A DNA stretch of 64,000 nt from Ligustrum vulgare (GCA_963555705.1 OY743187.1:16010133-16074132), one strand, 5' to 3'; shown: positions 21,590 to 34,046, counted from the stretch's first letter. Translations and numbers: made by a program. The notes: generated by a model from the letters alone, not told the origin.

Positions 21590-23950
21590 TGATTTTTACT
21601 CTGCTACTGATAAAAGAATTAAGTTTCTACTGTCACTCATGAAGATTCTAATTCTCATGAAAACTTGAAAGGGATTTTATTTTTATGCATATATACTTAG
21701 TTCTCGTGAAAGTTGCTGATATTTGTTTGAATTATTTAGAGGATATATCCTTTCGCTTCCTACTGTGAGGGGGGGGGGGGGGGGGGGTTAAAATATCTGT
21801 GTGAGGATATTAGCTTTATTTGGAGTTTTGAAGCAAGTTTGACACGAGGTTTATGTGTTCAACAATTTAGTTTGTTGGTTTGTGTTGATGCCTTTCTGTA
21901 TTTACATGATATCATTAGTATGGTTCTATTTAATGAATCCTGTTCAAAATTAAATGAAAAAAAGGCAACGGAATAAGTCATGTATTATAGAACTCAAAAA
22001 TTAGATATCTTGTCAAACGATTCATTTTTTTAAAAAAAAAATGGTATCACAGTTTTTCGGATTATATGATTGGCTTATATATTTAAATGCTTCAGTTATT
22101 TTCATTTACACTCATCTCTGAAAGTTCAGTAATCTAGTTAATCTGTTTCGATTTCCCTTGTGATTTTTGCAAAACTATTGCATCATTCTTAATGATAATG
22201 TGTGTGCGTGTACGTTTATATGTATCCATTAGCACGTGCTGCTACATACCTATGCATGCGCATATGTAATTACTAACGTGTATTATAGGCTTCATTGACT
22301 TCTCTATATTGTATTTTAATAACACATGGTAGTATTCATATATTTTTTTTAAATCTTAATTCAGGCTCCGACTAATTTAGATCCTCTTCTTCAGAAGTTT
22401 GCACATCTAGTTAATTTTTTTTTTGGAACATAAGTCATGCAGACTTCTCTAGTAATGAATTGAAACATGGACTTCTTTAAAACTTAGAAGTGAAATTCTA
22501 TGAAAAACTGATCTTCACATTGTGCTAGGATTACTCCCAGCCTTTGTGATGACAGCTCATATATGTGTTCATTGGAGCCCACGATGCTTGGTCAGATACA
22601 CCCCTTGTTTACCTCGTACAACTCTGTCAAATTCAGTAAATATTCGGCTGTAATAAACTGATTTTTGTACTCATTACATTACAAAAAATATGATGAAATC
22701 TGTAAAGTAACTTTGATGAATCCATCCAAATCACACATAATCTCTATGAATTGGTAGCCTCATGAATGGTCCAAAAAAATATGCAAATAATTAAAGAAAA
22801 TTAACAGGTTCTTATTTAGTTTAGATATCATTTCCGCTATTATTGAGGATTGGAAGACTTTTGCTTGCTTGAAATACAAGGTATGAATTTCTGGGTATGA
22901 GTGAAATATTTGACGTGTGTTTCTTTCCCTTTTGTTTCAATTGCTTGGAATGTATTTGATTTTTATTTCTTTTCGAGATATTGCCGCGGTCTATTTGAAG
23001 ATTTTTTTTTTTAATATGATTTTTTTGCTGGCGTTGTTAAAAGAGAAATGAATTAAGTTTCCACTATCACGGAAGATTGAAGTCTCTCATCAAAACTCGA
23101 AGGAGATGAATGAATAGATTTCAAGTTCTTGTAAAGGTTGCTGATATGTTTTGAATTATTTAAAGGATATTATTTTTGTTTTCTATTTGTTAGGTAGAAA
23201 GACTTTCGCAAGTGGATATAGGTTTGCGTAAAGTTTTGATGCAGGTTTGGCATGGGGTTCAGTGTTCGGTAATTTCATTTGTCGTTTCTTGTTGTTTCCT
23301 TTCATGTTTATTAGATAACGTCTTTAAGATGGAAACTTTAATCAAACCCCGTTTGAAATTAATCCAAGCTATGGATTACGTCAAGATTTATAGAACTCAC
23401 AAAAATGGAAGTCTTGTCAAATGATGCCTTTTTTCATGGTTGGTCGCCCAGTACTGAACGTTCTTTGGATTTTCAAACTTCTATGCTATCAGCCTATAAA
23501 ACTCTTTTCAATCTATGGATCTTACCAGTTAAGATCTCCTGGAAAGGTAGTGTTTTGTCGGATTATGTTATTGTCTTTAATGCTTCCATTTTTTTGGGTT
23601 ACACTCATGTATGAGTGTCTATGACAAAAATACCTCGTTGAACAAGTGTAGTTTACGAATATATTTGCAGCTCTCAAATATGTACACATATATATAACCA
23701 TCGAGTGCGTAGGTAAATATGCATGGATATATGTATGCGAATTATCGACATGTCTTATTAGCTTCATAGACTTCTTGATTCATATAATTACCATAAGCAT
23801 GGTAGTATAGTTTTCTTCTAACCTTAATTTAGGGCTTTGGCTAATTCAGGTCCACTTCTTAAAAAATTACGATGTCTAGTTTAGTTAGCTTTTTTCCCCT
23901 CAGAAGGTCTCATGTAGACTCATTTTGCAATGAGTTGAAACCTTAAGAAC
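21590..23950 (+). repeat. Internal direct duplication in the unit 1 intron
   Basis: 21590-22500 and 23030-23950 are diverged copies about 1.44 kb apart. Matching landmarks include GAATTAAGTTTC, TTGCTGATAT followed by TTTGAATTATTTA, the GGCTTCATTGACTTCT or AGCTTCATAGACTTCT segment, and the CTAATTTAG or CTAATTCAG segment. Confidence 0.6.
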
Positions 23951-24222
23951 ATAAAAGCGTAATTTTAGGTAAGATAATGCATATATACGATTGTCAGACT
24001 ATTGGATTTTTCCTTCTAAAAAATAATATTTGACAAATTAATATGTTTATCTCATATTGTCTTCAAAGTTCGTGCAGGCTTCTGTTATGTTGAAATTTTT
24101 GTGAAGAATATCATTAATCTTTTATGTTTTCAGCTTTCTAATTCTAGCTAGGTTATGCTAAAAGGATTTGTGGTATCTATTGGCGGTAGCCTGCGACGTC
24201 CCGCAATACATAGATTGTCCCC

Positions 24223-24327
24223 TGAGAAGGGGTTTAGTGGTTCCAAGATCATCTAACAAGCCTCTTAAGGTCGAAGATTTGAATCCCCAGGGATACACAG
24301 CAAAGCCTGGGACAAAACCCCTTCTCA
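24223..24327. mobile_element. Small inverted-repeat (MITE-like) element
   Basis: Perfect 13-bp terminal inverted repeats TGAGAAGGGGTTT (24223-24235) and AAACCCCTTCTCA (24315-24327) enclose about 80 bp. There is no coding capacity. The interior has a stretch (GGTCGAAGATTTGAATCC) reminiscent of a tRNA B box, so a SINE remnant is an alternative. Confidence 0.4.
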
Positions 24328-24367
24328 AGTGTTGATTTTTTTGACAAAATAAATAAAACATGTAAAA

Positions 24368-24945
24368 ATGGGCTGCAAACTGATAATTTATTTATTAACT
24401 TATGAATGTATTTATACATGAAATTGTAACATATTTAAATATCAGGCGTTTTTTCAGCTTTTGTTATTCCAAAAAATTCTGCACAGTTTTTCCAAGAAAT
24501 CTGCACAGTTATTCCAAGAAATCTGATTTTCTGCAACAAATATAGCATATTTCAACACTCCTTGCTATTTTTACTGGAGACTTCAATTTTTTCTCTCAAA
24601 AATTCAAACTTTGCATTGGACAAACCCTTTGTTAGAATGTCCGCAAGTTGGATACTTGTGTTGCAATATGCCAGCTTCACTTCACCACTTTTTTGCACCT
24701 CCTTGATAAAGTAGTACTTCACCTTGAAGTGCTTGGTTCTTCCATGGAAGATCGGATTGTTCAAAATTGCTATTGCAGCCTGATCATCGACAAATACTTC
24801 AGCTGCTTCTTCTTGGGTCAGCTTTAGATCTATCATGATCTTTCTTAACCATAGAGCTTGATTAACTGCAACAGTTGCTTCTACATACTCAGCTTCTGCA
24901 GTTGATTGAGCGACAACCTCTTGCTTTCTTGAACATCGGAATAAT
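24368..24945 (-). mobile_element. Copia fragment: RNase H end plus partial 3' LTR
   Basis: The minus strand encodes copia RNase H (QSTAEAEYVEATVAVNQALW, then FVDDQAAIAILNNP, KVKYYFIKE, QLADILTKGL), ending at 24552. It is followed by a TGTTGAAATATGC sequence that looks like an LTR start, continuing to about 24368. The rest of the element is missing. It is the tail of a copia element unlike C, D or F. Confidence 0.8.
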
Positions 24946-25415
24946 AGGATCTCTGAATAAAAGAGATGTTGGTATTTAAATCATTAAGCCTCTGTTTGGT
25001 AAATTGTTTATAAACAACATATTTCCCTAAATCAGTTTTCAACTACATACATTTTTCCAAGCTACTTATCAACCACATATTTTACCTAAAAAAATTACAT
25101 TCTATGTTTATAAACAAAAAACAAAAAAAAAAACAAAAAAAACAAAAATTACCAAAGCTAAACTTTTTGACTACGTTGTTTTTAGGTTGCATAATTTTGG
25201 ATAAAAAATGGAATCATTTTGTGTCTTTTAACTTGAACAACTCTTAATTTTCAAACTTAATATGATTCATGGGATACATCGAATAACTCTTTTGGTTCAT
25301 CCACATTATCCCAATTGCTGCATCATTCATTTCTAGATTGTATGTGCTTATCCAATGTGTATTATTTGCTTAACTACATTCTTATTCTGGTGCAATAGGT
25401 TTGACCATTTCTAAA

Positions 25416-26746
25416 ATGGAATGTAATAAAGATGAAGCTATGAAGTGTAAAGGTATTGCCGAGAAGAAGTTAGAGAACGAGGATATTGCTGGAGCCAATA
25501 AATTTGCTTTAAAGGCTCAAAGTCTGTTTCCAAATCTTGAGGGTCATTCTGCGTTATTGGAGGTCATTAACCTCTATGTTGCCTCTCAGAAGAAAATAAA
25601 TGGAGAAGTGGACTTGTACAGGATTTTCAGTCCGGATCCCTCTGTCGAACGATGATACGTTGGGTAAAAAATACAGAAAAATGGCTTTGGTCTTCACCCT
25701 GATAAAAACAAGTCCATTTGGGCTGCTGGAGAATTCTTAATTCTTACTCAAGCCTTTAATATCCTGTCAGATAAGGACAAGATGTCATCATATAATCTGA
25801 AGTTGAACATAAGAGCTCCAAATCCTCCACTACCAACTGACAGAAATGGTTTCTGTAATTTCAGAAGCAGCTCCAGCTCTCAGAATGCGAGGAATATGGC
25901 GACCGATGCCAAGACCCAGCACATGCCAACTCAATCTAGAACTTCAGCTACTGCCACCAGTTTGCATTTCAATCCTCCTCCACCCTGGCCAAAGAATTCA
26001 AAAGATGCCACTGGTGCCCAACATGTTCCCCGTCCGAAAAGGGCTAAAAAAACTGCCACCAGTTCTCAGTACGCAGCAACTCCACCTGGCCAAGGAATCC
26101 GAGAACTGCCACCACTGTCCACAACATTCCCAGTAGTAAGAAGACTTCCAAAACTGCCTCCAATTCTACTTCTGTTCGCACTCCATCCAAGCCAAGGAAT
26201 CAGACAACTGCCCAGCATGCCCCTGTCAGCAATCTTCGTCCGGTCCCCTGTCCTCCATCAGGTCCTGAAACATTTTGGACATCATGCACTAGGTGCAGGA
26301 TGCAATATGAGTACCTGAAGATTTATCTCAACCAGAAACTTCTCTGCCCCCGCTGTCAGGAGGCCTTTGTTGCAATACAGAAGCCTGCCCCTCCACTTGG
26401 AAGCATTCATAGTTCACCTGGTTGTTGTGCTTTCCACCATCAGAAGCCAGGTATGTCTGCAACATCCGGGGGTTCTGAGAGTGTGACAGCTTCAGATACC
26501 AGAGCCTCTCAATCTGCACAGAAGGTCCAGTCAGTTTTTGAGTCTCTCAAGAGAGGGCATGCGACGGGTAGTGAGGAGGCTCTACAGAAGAATAACCTTG
26601 CCGCGGATACAACTGATGCTCCCTCAGATTCTAAGAAGTCAATGGAAAAGAGGCTTGTAGATGGACAGAACTGGAATGACTCCAAAGAAAGAAACCCGTT
26701 GACAGCACGTAATATGGCTGCCCATAGAACTTCTCTCGAAACCTAA
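25416..26746 (+). pseudogene. J-domain protein pseudogene (copy 1)
   Basis: From ATG 25416 it parallels the intact gene at 30392 (KGIAEKKLENEDIAGANKFA). The J domain is broken: a stop follows SVER at 25653 and the segment before HPD is out of frame, although LHPDKNKS is still visible. The middle is another frame with Pro/Ser/Thr-rich repeats (25782-26318). A further frame from about 26260 has the zinc-binding pair (TSCTRCRMQYEY, then LCPRCQEAF). The reading ends at 26746, and no DUF3444 domain can be found in the following kilobase. The gene is therefore truncated as well as frameshifted. Residual expression of a short protein from 25782 or 26300 cannot be excluded. Confidence 0.8.
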
Positions 26747-29196
26747 AGGGCAATTTGGAAGGAGGATGTGCCTGAATGTGAACTGAAAGAAGAACCTGGA
26801 TTCTCACTATTGGATAAGTGTACCCTTTTTGTATTGTTATTTAGTTTCTCTCACATTTTGAAACTGGAGACTGATGAGAGAGTAGGCAGTGTAGTTGATA
26901 GTGGCTGTTGAAATCCTTGATAATATGTTTTGTAGGGAGGATTGCATTGCACAAAATAGTAGCAGTCAGAAAAATGGAAGCTTTAATTTTGTTGATTAAA
27001 ACATACATCGACAGTTGTTGAAAGCACAAGTATTAATGAAGCTTGTTTTGGCTAGTAAAGTGTGATTTCTTAGCCCACATATTCAATTGCCTTATTTTGT
27101 GGAATCCTTACTGATAATGTTGTAAATTTTCTATCAGATAACCGTGAAGTTTAACGGTCATTTCTTTAAAGAGAAATATATCTGCCCGAGCCTCCATACA
27201 AATTGATCTGTAAGAATTTCACCGATAAAGTTTCAGACTGATAATAGAATTTTCTCTAATCTAATTTCAACTATTCTTTTCTTAGTAAACTGAACACTTC
27301 CCCAACTAATTTCGACTATTCTTTTCTTTTCAGTATATCAATTTCACCCTTTCTTTTTATTCTGAATCCTGTCAGAATAGTTCTTTCAACGAATTATGCT
27401 AGTTTTCCACCCACTAATGCCACCCTAGTTGACCGAAAATGATGTGGATTATTGTGAGTTGATGTGATGGGTAAATAAATAGATTGACTCCATGTGTGTG
27501 GCTGTAAAATTTGATCTCAAATTTTCGATTCCTGTAACATGATTGGGCTGACTATATGGTTAGTATTTTTTTTTCCCAGAAAGTTCAGATTTGATGCCTA
27601 ATATTTCTGATAAGGCACTGAAAAATGGTGGAAGTCATTAGGAAGATTGAAATAAGAGCATGTATAGATAATCTTCTCTTTAAGCATGGGTATATACAAC
27701 TGCGATGCCAAGAAAAAGTTCCCTTGGACGGAAAAAATCTAATATTTGGATTCCCTATGATATTTCCTCACTCGCAACTTTATCTGAAGTCTCATTTGAT
27801 AATAAATGTGATTCAAGCATGATGATGAGGGCATTTGGTAACTTTTTTGTTCTACCTTAGCTGGTTCATTGGCTTTACTCTGAAGCACCGAAAATGAGGA
27901 TGCTTATTATCCTTATTTGTAGCTAAAATATTTTACCTTAATAACAAAGTTATTGCATATTTTAGCATTCGAGTTATGTTGTTAATACTTCTAGCTAGCT
28001 TTATCTGATACCGAGATTAGCTGAAATCCTCAAAATTGGAAGTTTAGAACATCCTTTGACATCTGATGTATAAAAACATAATGTTTCATAATTTATTTTG
28101 CCAACCATAGGCTGTTAACTCATTTCTGCATATGGAGTACTAACATTGGACAATGCTGTGTGATTTTACATCAGAGGATGATGAAACTGATCATATCTGG
28201 TGCAAGGATCACACACACACATACACACCCCATATAATTTTTGTGGCACGAAAAGATGCATTCGGTGATGACAACTAATGTGCTTTGTGGGATGCCTTTG
28301 GTGATGACAACTCATTGTGGGATGCATTCGGTGATGGCAACTCAAAAACATTCGTCATTTGGGTCCACTCTCATTAACCATGGTTGGCTTTGGCAAATGT
28401 TGATATCACCTATTAAATGAAATTGGTGTGTAATAAATTCAGATTGCAATGATCTTAGCGTGATACAAAATCTGATATTATTAAAAATCCCAGCCTTCGG
28501 TGATGACAGCTCAGATGCACGTCATGCTGACTTTTTTTTTTTTTGTCATCTTCAGTAATTGAAATTGTTGTTGTGATCTGAACATCATCAGACTGATGCA
28601 AAACTTGGAGGAATTCATACAGATTTCATGTAATCTGTAATTGTAGTAACCTCATCAATGCCATTTAAAAAGTAAAAGTGATTTGAAAAATGAGCAAGTA
28701 AGAAAAGATAATAAATGTAGTAAAAGTTATTTATACTATAGCAGAACTTGTTTTATGAACATAGTTGCATAAGATCAATAAAAATTCACTAAAATAATAT
28801 TGAATATCTGCTTAAAATAAAATTGAAAAAATGTCAAAAAAACAACAAAAATATGAACACGAAAAGATTGAAATTCAGAAATTTGGCCAACTAGCTTTGG
28901 TCAAAAGTTAACCAAGGTTGGGTATAACTTTAAATTGCTCCAAATAATCCAAAAATAAAAGTGACTCTCAACTGCAAAAAATCGGTGACATTTTCATTTA
29001 CTCTTCGTCTATTCAGTTTTTGTTTCACAATTTTCTATTAAACAAACTTTTGGGTTTCCTATATTAACAAGAAGAATTTTCTCAGCTAAAATTCTGTGGA
29101 TCCGAGGTGCTAAAAGAAAGCAGTTAAACATTTCATCAATTTCCTGTGCAACAAATTCATCAAACGGCACCAACATTCAGATTACTTTTGAACGAG
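26747..29196 (+). promoter_or_regulatory. Unit 2 upstream region and 5' UTR exon of the intact J-protein gene
   Basis: 26747-27040 is the tail of copy 1. From about 27040 the sequence matches the other upstream units. The 5' UTR exon ends at 29196 with donor GAACGAG|GTAAAT. The unit 3 equivalent at about 36838 has GAAGGAG|GTAAAT, so the exon/intron border is conserved. Short repeats at 28254-28342 are listed separately. Confidence 0.6.
28254..28342 (+). repeat. Minisatellite, about 3 units
   Basis: Repeated GATGCnTTCGGTGATGACAA units of about 33 bp. The single-copy form GGTGATGACAGCTCA is found in every upstream unit, so the array arose by local expansion. Confidence 0.7.
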
Positions 29197-29485
29197 GTAA
29201 ATTATGTACTCTATCTTGATGATTTTATATACATACTACATGTATATGTATCTCCATTGCCATTTGATCATTTACACATGGCCATTTATTTATGTACTCA
29301 TAGAACTCAGAATGTCAATTGCATTTTTATTGATGATATGGGAATTCAGGGCTTTAGTCAAATTGCTACATTTGGTGATTTTGCATGTGAATTTGATCAT
29401 GTATAAATCTTTATTTATGGGTTTTTTTGAATTTCTCATTTACATACCAATTGATTATTTTTTTTTTTTTTTTTATTTATTTATT

Positions 29486-29516
<31 letters not shown>

Positions 29517-30357
29517 TTCTTGTGAAGGTTGCTCATATCTGTTAGAATTATTTCAAGGATGTATCCTTTTGCTCCCTGTTGTGTTGGGGTAGAACATCTA
29601 TGTGTGTGGATATATATTTATCCGGGGTTTTAAAGTCGGTTTGGCACAGGGTTTCAGTTTTCAATAATTTAGTTAATTGGTTCCTGTTGATGCCTTTATC
29701 TGTATTAACATGATGTCATTAAGATGTTTCTACTTAATGACTTGTTCAAAATTAATTATCAGAACATGAATCAAGCCGTGATTTAATAGAACTCATAAAT
29801 TCGATATCCTGCCAAAGAAATGTTTTTTTTCCCCCATAAAATTAGTATCACCATAAAAAGACAGATTCAGACATGTACGGAACCAATGCGGAAAGACACA
29901 TTCAATTTTATGGATCTTACCAATTAGGATTTCCTTCGCATTTTGTTGGATTATGTTTTTGGCTAGCTTTCAATGCTTCCGTTTATTTTCGTAAGCCCAC
30001 ATTCCTGGTAACTGGATTGTGTACTTTTTCCACTTCTTTTAGCTACTTTTTTTTTTTTTCAGTATTTAATCTTTTTAGATTCTTTGAATAAAAGAGACAT
30101 TCAATTACATAAATGAAATTGGAATTTAGGTAATTAAAACTATTTGAATACCTGATTGGTGGCTTCATTAACTTTTTGATAAGAAGATGCATTCATTCGC
30201 AAGTTTTCCAAGCCTTAAGAGTGGCTTCTTCAGGACTTTGTTGATTTTTGTCTGTTTTTACTATTTCCTTTCGAGTTTGAATTCATTATTGAAAGATTTG
30301 TGCATACCCATTATATTCATGTTTCTTATGTTGAACTTTATTCTTTTGGTTTACTAG
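29197..30357 (+). other. First (5' UTR) intron of the J-protein gene
   Basis: Donor GT at 29197, acceptor TTTACTAG at 30350-30357, with a T-rich stretch in the intron. It holds a run of 21 G (29496-29516) after a long T run. A second AG eight bases downstream (GTTTACAG) is an alternative acceptor. The call is based on splice sequences and the shared structure of the copies. Confidence 0.5.
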
Positions 30358-30391
30358 GTTTACAGAAGCTAAAAAGATAATTTCTGCATTA

Positions 30392-32695
30392 ATGGAATTT
30401 AATAAAGTGGAGGCTATTAGTTGTAAAGCTATTGCCGAGAAAAAATTAAAAGAGAAGGACATTGCTGGAGCCAAAAGATATGCTTTAAAGGCGGAAACGC
30501 TATTTCCTTCACTCGATGATCTCTCTCAGCTCCTCAAGGTCATTAATTTCTATGATGGCTATGAGAAGAAAATAAATGGAGAAGTAAACTGGTATGAGAT
30601 TCTTAGCGTTGACCCCTTGGCTGACACGGACACCTTGCGTAGAGCTCACGAAAGAATGGCTCTGGCTCTTCACCCTGATAAAAATAAGTCCTTCGGGGCT
30701 GAAGAAGCATTCAAACTTCTTTCTCAAGCACAGTGTGTGCTTTTTGATAAGGGCAACAAACTAGTGTATGATATGAAGCTAAATTTAAGAGTTAAATCGA
30801 GGGTTTCATTTGGGAATCCTCCATTTCCAACGGATACACACGCTTTTGGGAATTTCAAGAACTGCTCCAGCTCTGCTACAAATATGACAGCTTCTGGTAA
30901 GGCCCAGAAAATGCCTATTTGCCCAAGGAATCCGGCTACCACCACAGGTTCACGTTACAATCCTCCTCCACTCTGGCCAAGCTATCAGTCAACAGTCTTT
31001 GGCGGCCATTACAATCCCGCTCATCAAACTACTCCAGAAACAGCCACCAGTTCTCAGTCCTGGCCAAGGGAACCAACTGCTGCCAGTGGTTCTTGGCACA
31101 TGACTCCAGAAGCAGCTGCCACTTTTTATCATGGTTATGTTGGTAACCATCAAAATCCTCCTATAATTGCCACTAGTTTTCAATTTTTTCCCACCCAGCA
31201 TATTCCAGGGAGCCAGACACCCACCAGGAATCATCAGCACACTCCTTCCAGCAATTCTCAGCTGATCCCAAGTCCTCCTGCATCAAGACCTGAAACTTTT
31301 TGGACTTCATGTCATAAGTGCCGGATGCTATATGAGTTCCTGAAGATTTATCTTGATCAAAATCTAATGTGCCCCAACTGTAGAGAACCCTTTCTGGTGA
31401 AACAGGAGTCTGCTCCCGCTTCTGGAAGGATTTGCAGTTCACATGTTCCTAGGTCCTTCCACCATCAGAAGCCAGGTTCGTTTGCTGCAGCAGGGAGTTC
31501 CAAGAGAGGATGCAAAGAGGAAGCGGCCCGTACAATTTCATTTGGAAATCTAAAGAGTAGTTTTGGAGACAAAAGGGTTACTCCAGCTAGTGACCAGTCC
31601 ACAAGCACAAAGGAGTTGTCTCGATCAGAACTTCGTACCATGCTAATGGGAAAGGCCAAGACAGAAATCCTTAAGAAGCTAAACCAGTGGAACATTGCTC
31701 CTGAATTGGGATCTGCAAATAGGAAGGGCTTGAACACGGAAAAGGAGAAGCCATCCGCTCTTGATGATCTGAAGATTAGTAAAAATAAAGGTGCTGTGCT
31801 TCTTGGTTCAAGCAAGACATCCCAGCTGCAAGATTCTTCCATGTGTGATGGCACTAGTGAGCTCAATGCAAGTGTTGAAGAAACAGTATTGATGAGTGTG
31901 CCAGATGCAAATTTCTGCAATTTCGATAAGTGCAGAGTAGAGGCATCTTTTTCTGAAAAACAAATCTGGGCTCTGTATGATGACGACGATGGCATGCCAC
32001 GTTACTATGCACTGATCCGTGGTGTGATGTCTAGAAAGCCATTCAAGATGCAGATTAGTTGGCTGAACTCAAAAAGTACTGCTGAATTTGGCCCCCTCAA
32101 CTGGGTATCTTCCGGATTTGCCAAAACAAGCGGTTGTTTCAGAGTTGGAAAACCTGAAGTTAACAAGAGTTTAAGATCTTTCTCGCATCAGGTTAAGTGG
32201 AGAAAAGGTGATAGAGGGGCTATTGAGATTTATCCAGAAAAGGGAGACGTTTGGGCTTTGTATAGGAACTGGTCCGTGGATTGGAATGAACTCACTGAGG
32301 ATGAGGTGATACATAAATACGACGTTGTGGTAATTGTTGAAGATTACAATGAAGACAAAGGTGTCATTGTCTCCCCTTTGATAAAAGTTGCAGGATTCAC
32401 TTCAGTTTTTCGCCAGCATTCGGACCCAATAGAAATCCATACAATTCCAAGAGAAGAGATGTTTCGATTCTCTCATCAGGTCCCATCCTACATGCTAACT
32501 GGTAGCGAAGCTCCAAATGTTCCAAAGGATAGCTGGGATCTGGATCCTGCTTCTCTCCCTATAGAACTTCTTCAACTCTTGACAGTATCCGAGGAGACAG
32601 ATGGAAGAAAGAATCAAGTAGCAAAGGTAAAACCAATACAGAGGGCGGAGGAGCTTCTGAAACTGCAAAGCATGGTTCCTCAGAACCATTTTTGA
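30392..32695 (+). CDS. J-domain (DnaJ/HSP40) protein with DUF3444, 767 aa
   Basis: Uninterrupted single-exon frame. Residues 1-64 form a helical N-terminus (MEFNKVEAISCKAIAEKKLK) typical of this plant family. The J domain spans about 66-128 with the Hsp70-stimulating HPD at 94-96 (LALHPDKNKS). Residues 140-300 are Pro/Thr/Ser-rich and of low complexity. A zinc-binding pair sits at C307/C310 and C327/C330 (TSCHKCRMLYEF, LMCPNCREPF). DUF3444 covers about 505-715 (EKQIWALYDDDDGMPRYYAL, then VWALYRNW). Such proteins are Hsp70 co-chaperones by family; the partner and compartment are unknown, and no signal peptide is visible. The ATG follows a probable 5' UTR intron. It is the only intact copy of a duplicated locus. 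The length fits the family. Confidence 0.93.
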   Translation: MEFNKVEAISCKAIAEKKLKEKDIAGAKRYALKAETLFPSLDDLSQLLKVINFYDGYEKKINGEVNWYEILSVDPLADTDTLRRAHERMALALHPDKNKSFGAEEAFKLLSQAQCVLFDKGNKLVYDMKLNLRVKSRVSFGNPPFPTDTHAFGNFKNCSSSATNMTASGKAQKMPICPRNPATTTGSRYNPPPLWPSYQSTVFGGHYNPAHQTTPETATSSQSWPREPTAASGSWHMTPEAAATFYHGYVGNHQNPPIIATSFQFFPTQHIPGSQTPTRNHQHTPSSNSQLIPSPPASRPETFWTSCHKCRMLYEFLKIYLDQNLMCPNCREPFLVKQESAPASGRICSSHVPRSFHHQKPGSFAAAGSSKRGCKEEAARTISFGNLKSSFGDKRVTPASDQSTSTKELSRSELRTMLMGKAKTEILKKLNQWNIAPELGSANRKGLNTEKEKPSALDDLKISKNKGAVLLGSSKTSQLQDSSMCDGTSELNASVEETVLMSVPDANFCNFDKCRVEASFSEKQIWALYDDDDGMPRYYALIRGVMSRKPFKMQISWLNSKSTAEFGPLNWVSSGFAKTSGCFRVGKPEVNKSLRSFSHQVKWRKGDRGAIEIYPEKGDVWALYRNWSVDWNELTEDEVIHKYDVVVIVEDYNEDKGVIVSPLIKVAGFTSVFRQHSDPIEIHTIPREEMFRFSHQVPSYMLTGSEAPNVPKDSWDLDPASLPIELLQLLTVSEETDGRKNQVAKVKPIQRAEELLKLQSMVPQNHF

Positions 32696-33547
32696 AATAT
32701 TCAAGAAAATACAAGAAAATGAAGATGGCAGGAGATGCTGACCATGCTAAATAGTACTTGCTCGAGCTTCCAATCGTGTATTTTGTCTTATTATAATTAA
32801 GATAGTTTGAATCCAGTTTTCATATTTAGAAAACATACACAGTTAAAGTATAACAGACAGATACAAATAGTTTTTGTAAAAAAAAAAAAAAATTGACTCC
32901 ATTGTGGATGTTTTTGTTATATCTCGTTTGCACATACACTCTATCGGAGTCAACGTGTCGATGTCCGACACACTTTCCAGACACTCTCCGACACATGTCG
33001 GAGCTACTTCTATAAATCAAAATGAAAAGGAAAGGAAAAAATATCTGCAAATTTGACTTACAAGTTTTTTTTTTTTTATTTGATATGCTCATTTTGATTC
33101 AACAAATATACAATGTGTTATTAACTTATTTGTATATTAGACAAAACTAATAATATAATAAATTAAAAAATTAATTTGCGTTTTCCCAACATGTCGTATC
33201 CTAACTTTTTGAAGATTAATGTTTTAGTGTCAGTGCGTCCGTGTCGCATATCCATTAACTAGATAAGATTTACTTGATTGTTCACTAATCTGCTAGTTTC
33301 TTGTTTGTATGCAATTGTATCTCGTCCTACTGTTATAGTGTAATATTTTTCTACTTAAACAGTTATTCCTAGGTAATATGCCACATGGCACCGCATGTAC
33401 AACATGTATCTCAATTTGGAATGTCAACATGTTTTGACACAACATGTGTTTAGCCGTCTGTACTTCTTTTGTCGAACTGAAAGCATGAAACAAAACAAAC
33501 TATCTAGTACAAAGTACAATACTTATTTTTGAACAAATATAAAAATC
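32696..33547 (+). other. 3' flank of the J-protein gene
   Basis: The first 130 bp are probably 3' UTR. The rest is A/T-rich, with a run of A at 32880-32892. No further gene or RNA signal was seen. Confidence 0.4.
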
Positions 33548-34046
33548 TGAAAGTGGAATTTTTATTATTCAAAATGCTTGGTAAAAGATTACAATGCTAA
33601 AGCCTATATATAGAAAATAAACCTCATGACTAGATCTAACAAATTTGAATCTAACAAACTAATTCTACCACATTCTAGAATATTCTAACTCAATTAATAT
33701 TTTAACATCCCCTCAAGTTAGTAGTTATATGCAATTTAATTCCAACTTGAAGGTATAACAAAAAAGTAAAAAAAAAAAAAAAAACAATACAAAGTGTTTA
33801 AATTTCTCATAAACCCCCCTTAAGTCCTAAGGCAGAATCATCAATCTTCGGATATGTAAAATCACCTACAATAAGCCAACCAAATGTATGTTATAAAAAT
33901 TTGAAAGTAGAATTTTTATTATTCAAAATGTATGGTAAAAGATTATAATGCTAAAACCTATATATAGAAAATAAACCTCATGACTAGATCTAACAAACTA
34001 ATTCTACCACATTATAAAATATTCTAACTCAATTAATATTTCAACA
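33548..34046 (-). mobile_element. Short LTR-pair remnant (copia-like, internally deleted)
   Basis: Two direct repeats, 33548-33707 and 33902-34046, both TGAAAGT...CA, flank about 195 bp. After the left copy the sequence TCCCCTCAAGTTAG is the complement of a copia polypurine tract, so the element is in minus orientation. No primer site is seen beside the right copy and no coding sequence remains. No clear target duplication. Confidence 0.6.

Larger units (their letters stand above)
21234..25399 (+). other. Intron-like region of unit 1
   Basis: By analogy with the intact gene, the sequence between a donor near 21234 (CCTCAGGTTTT) and the acceptor near 25399 (GCAATAG) is the first intron. It contains an internal duplication, a run of 19 G (21769-21787), a small inverted-repeat element and a copia fragment, listed separately. 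No open frame looks real. Confidence 0.45.

Noticed and set aside
24223..24327. tRNA gene
   Set aside because: Only a B-box-like stretch is present; no cloverleaf could be drawn.
28166..28351. 61-codon minus-strand ORF with repeated CHHxMHP
   Set aside because: Produced by the minisatellite at 28254-28342; no homologous frame in the other units.
29146..29545. Overlapping plus-strand ORFs of 86 and 113 codons
   Set aside because: They span the 5' UTR exon border and a poly-T/poly-G run; not conserved in other units.
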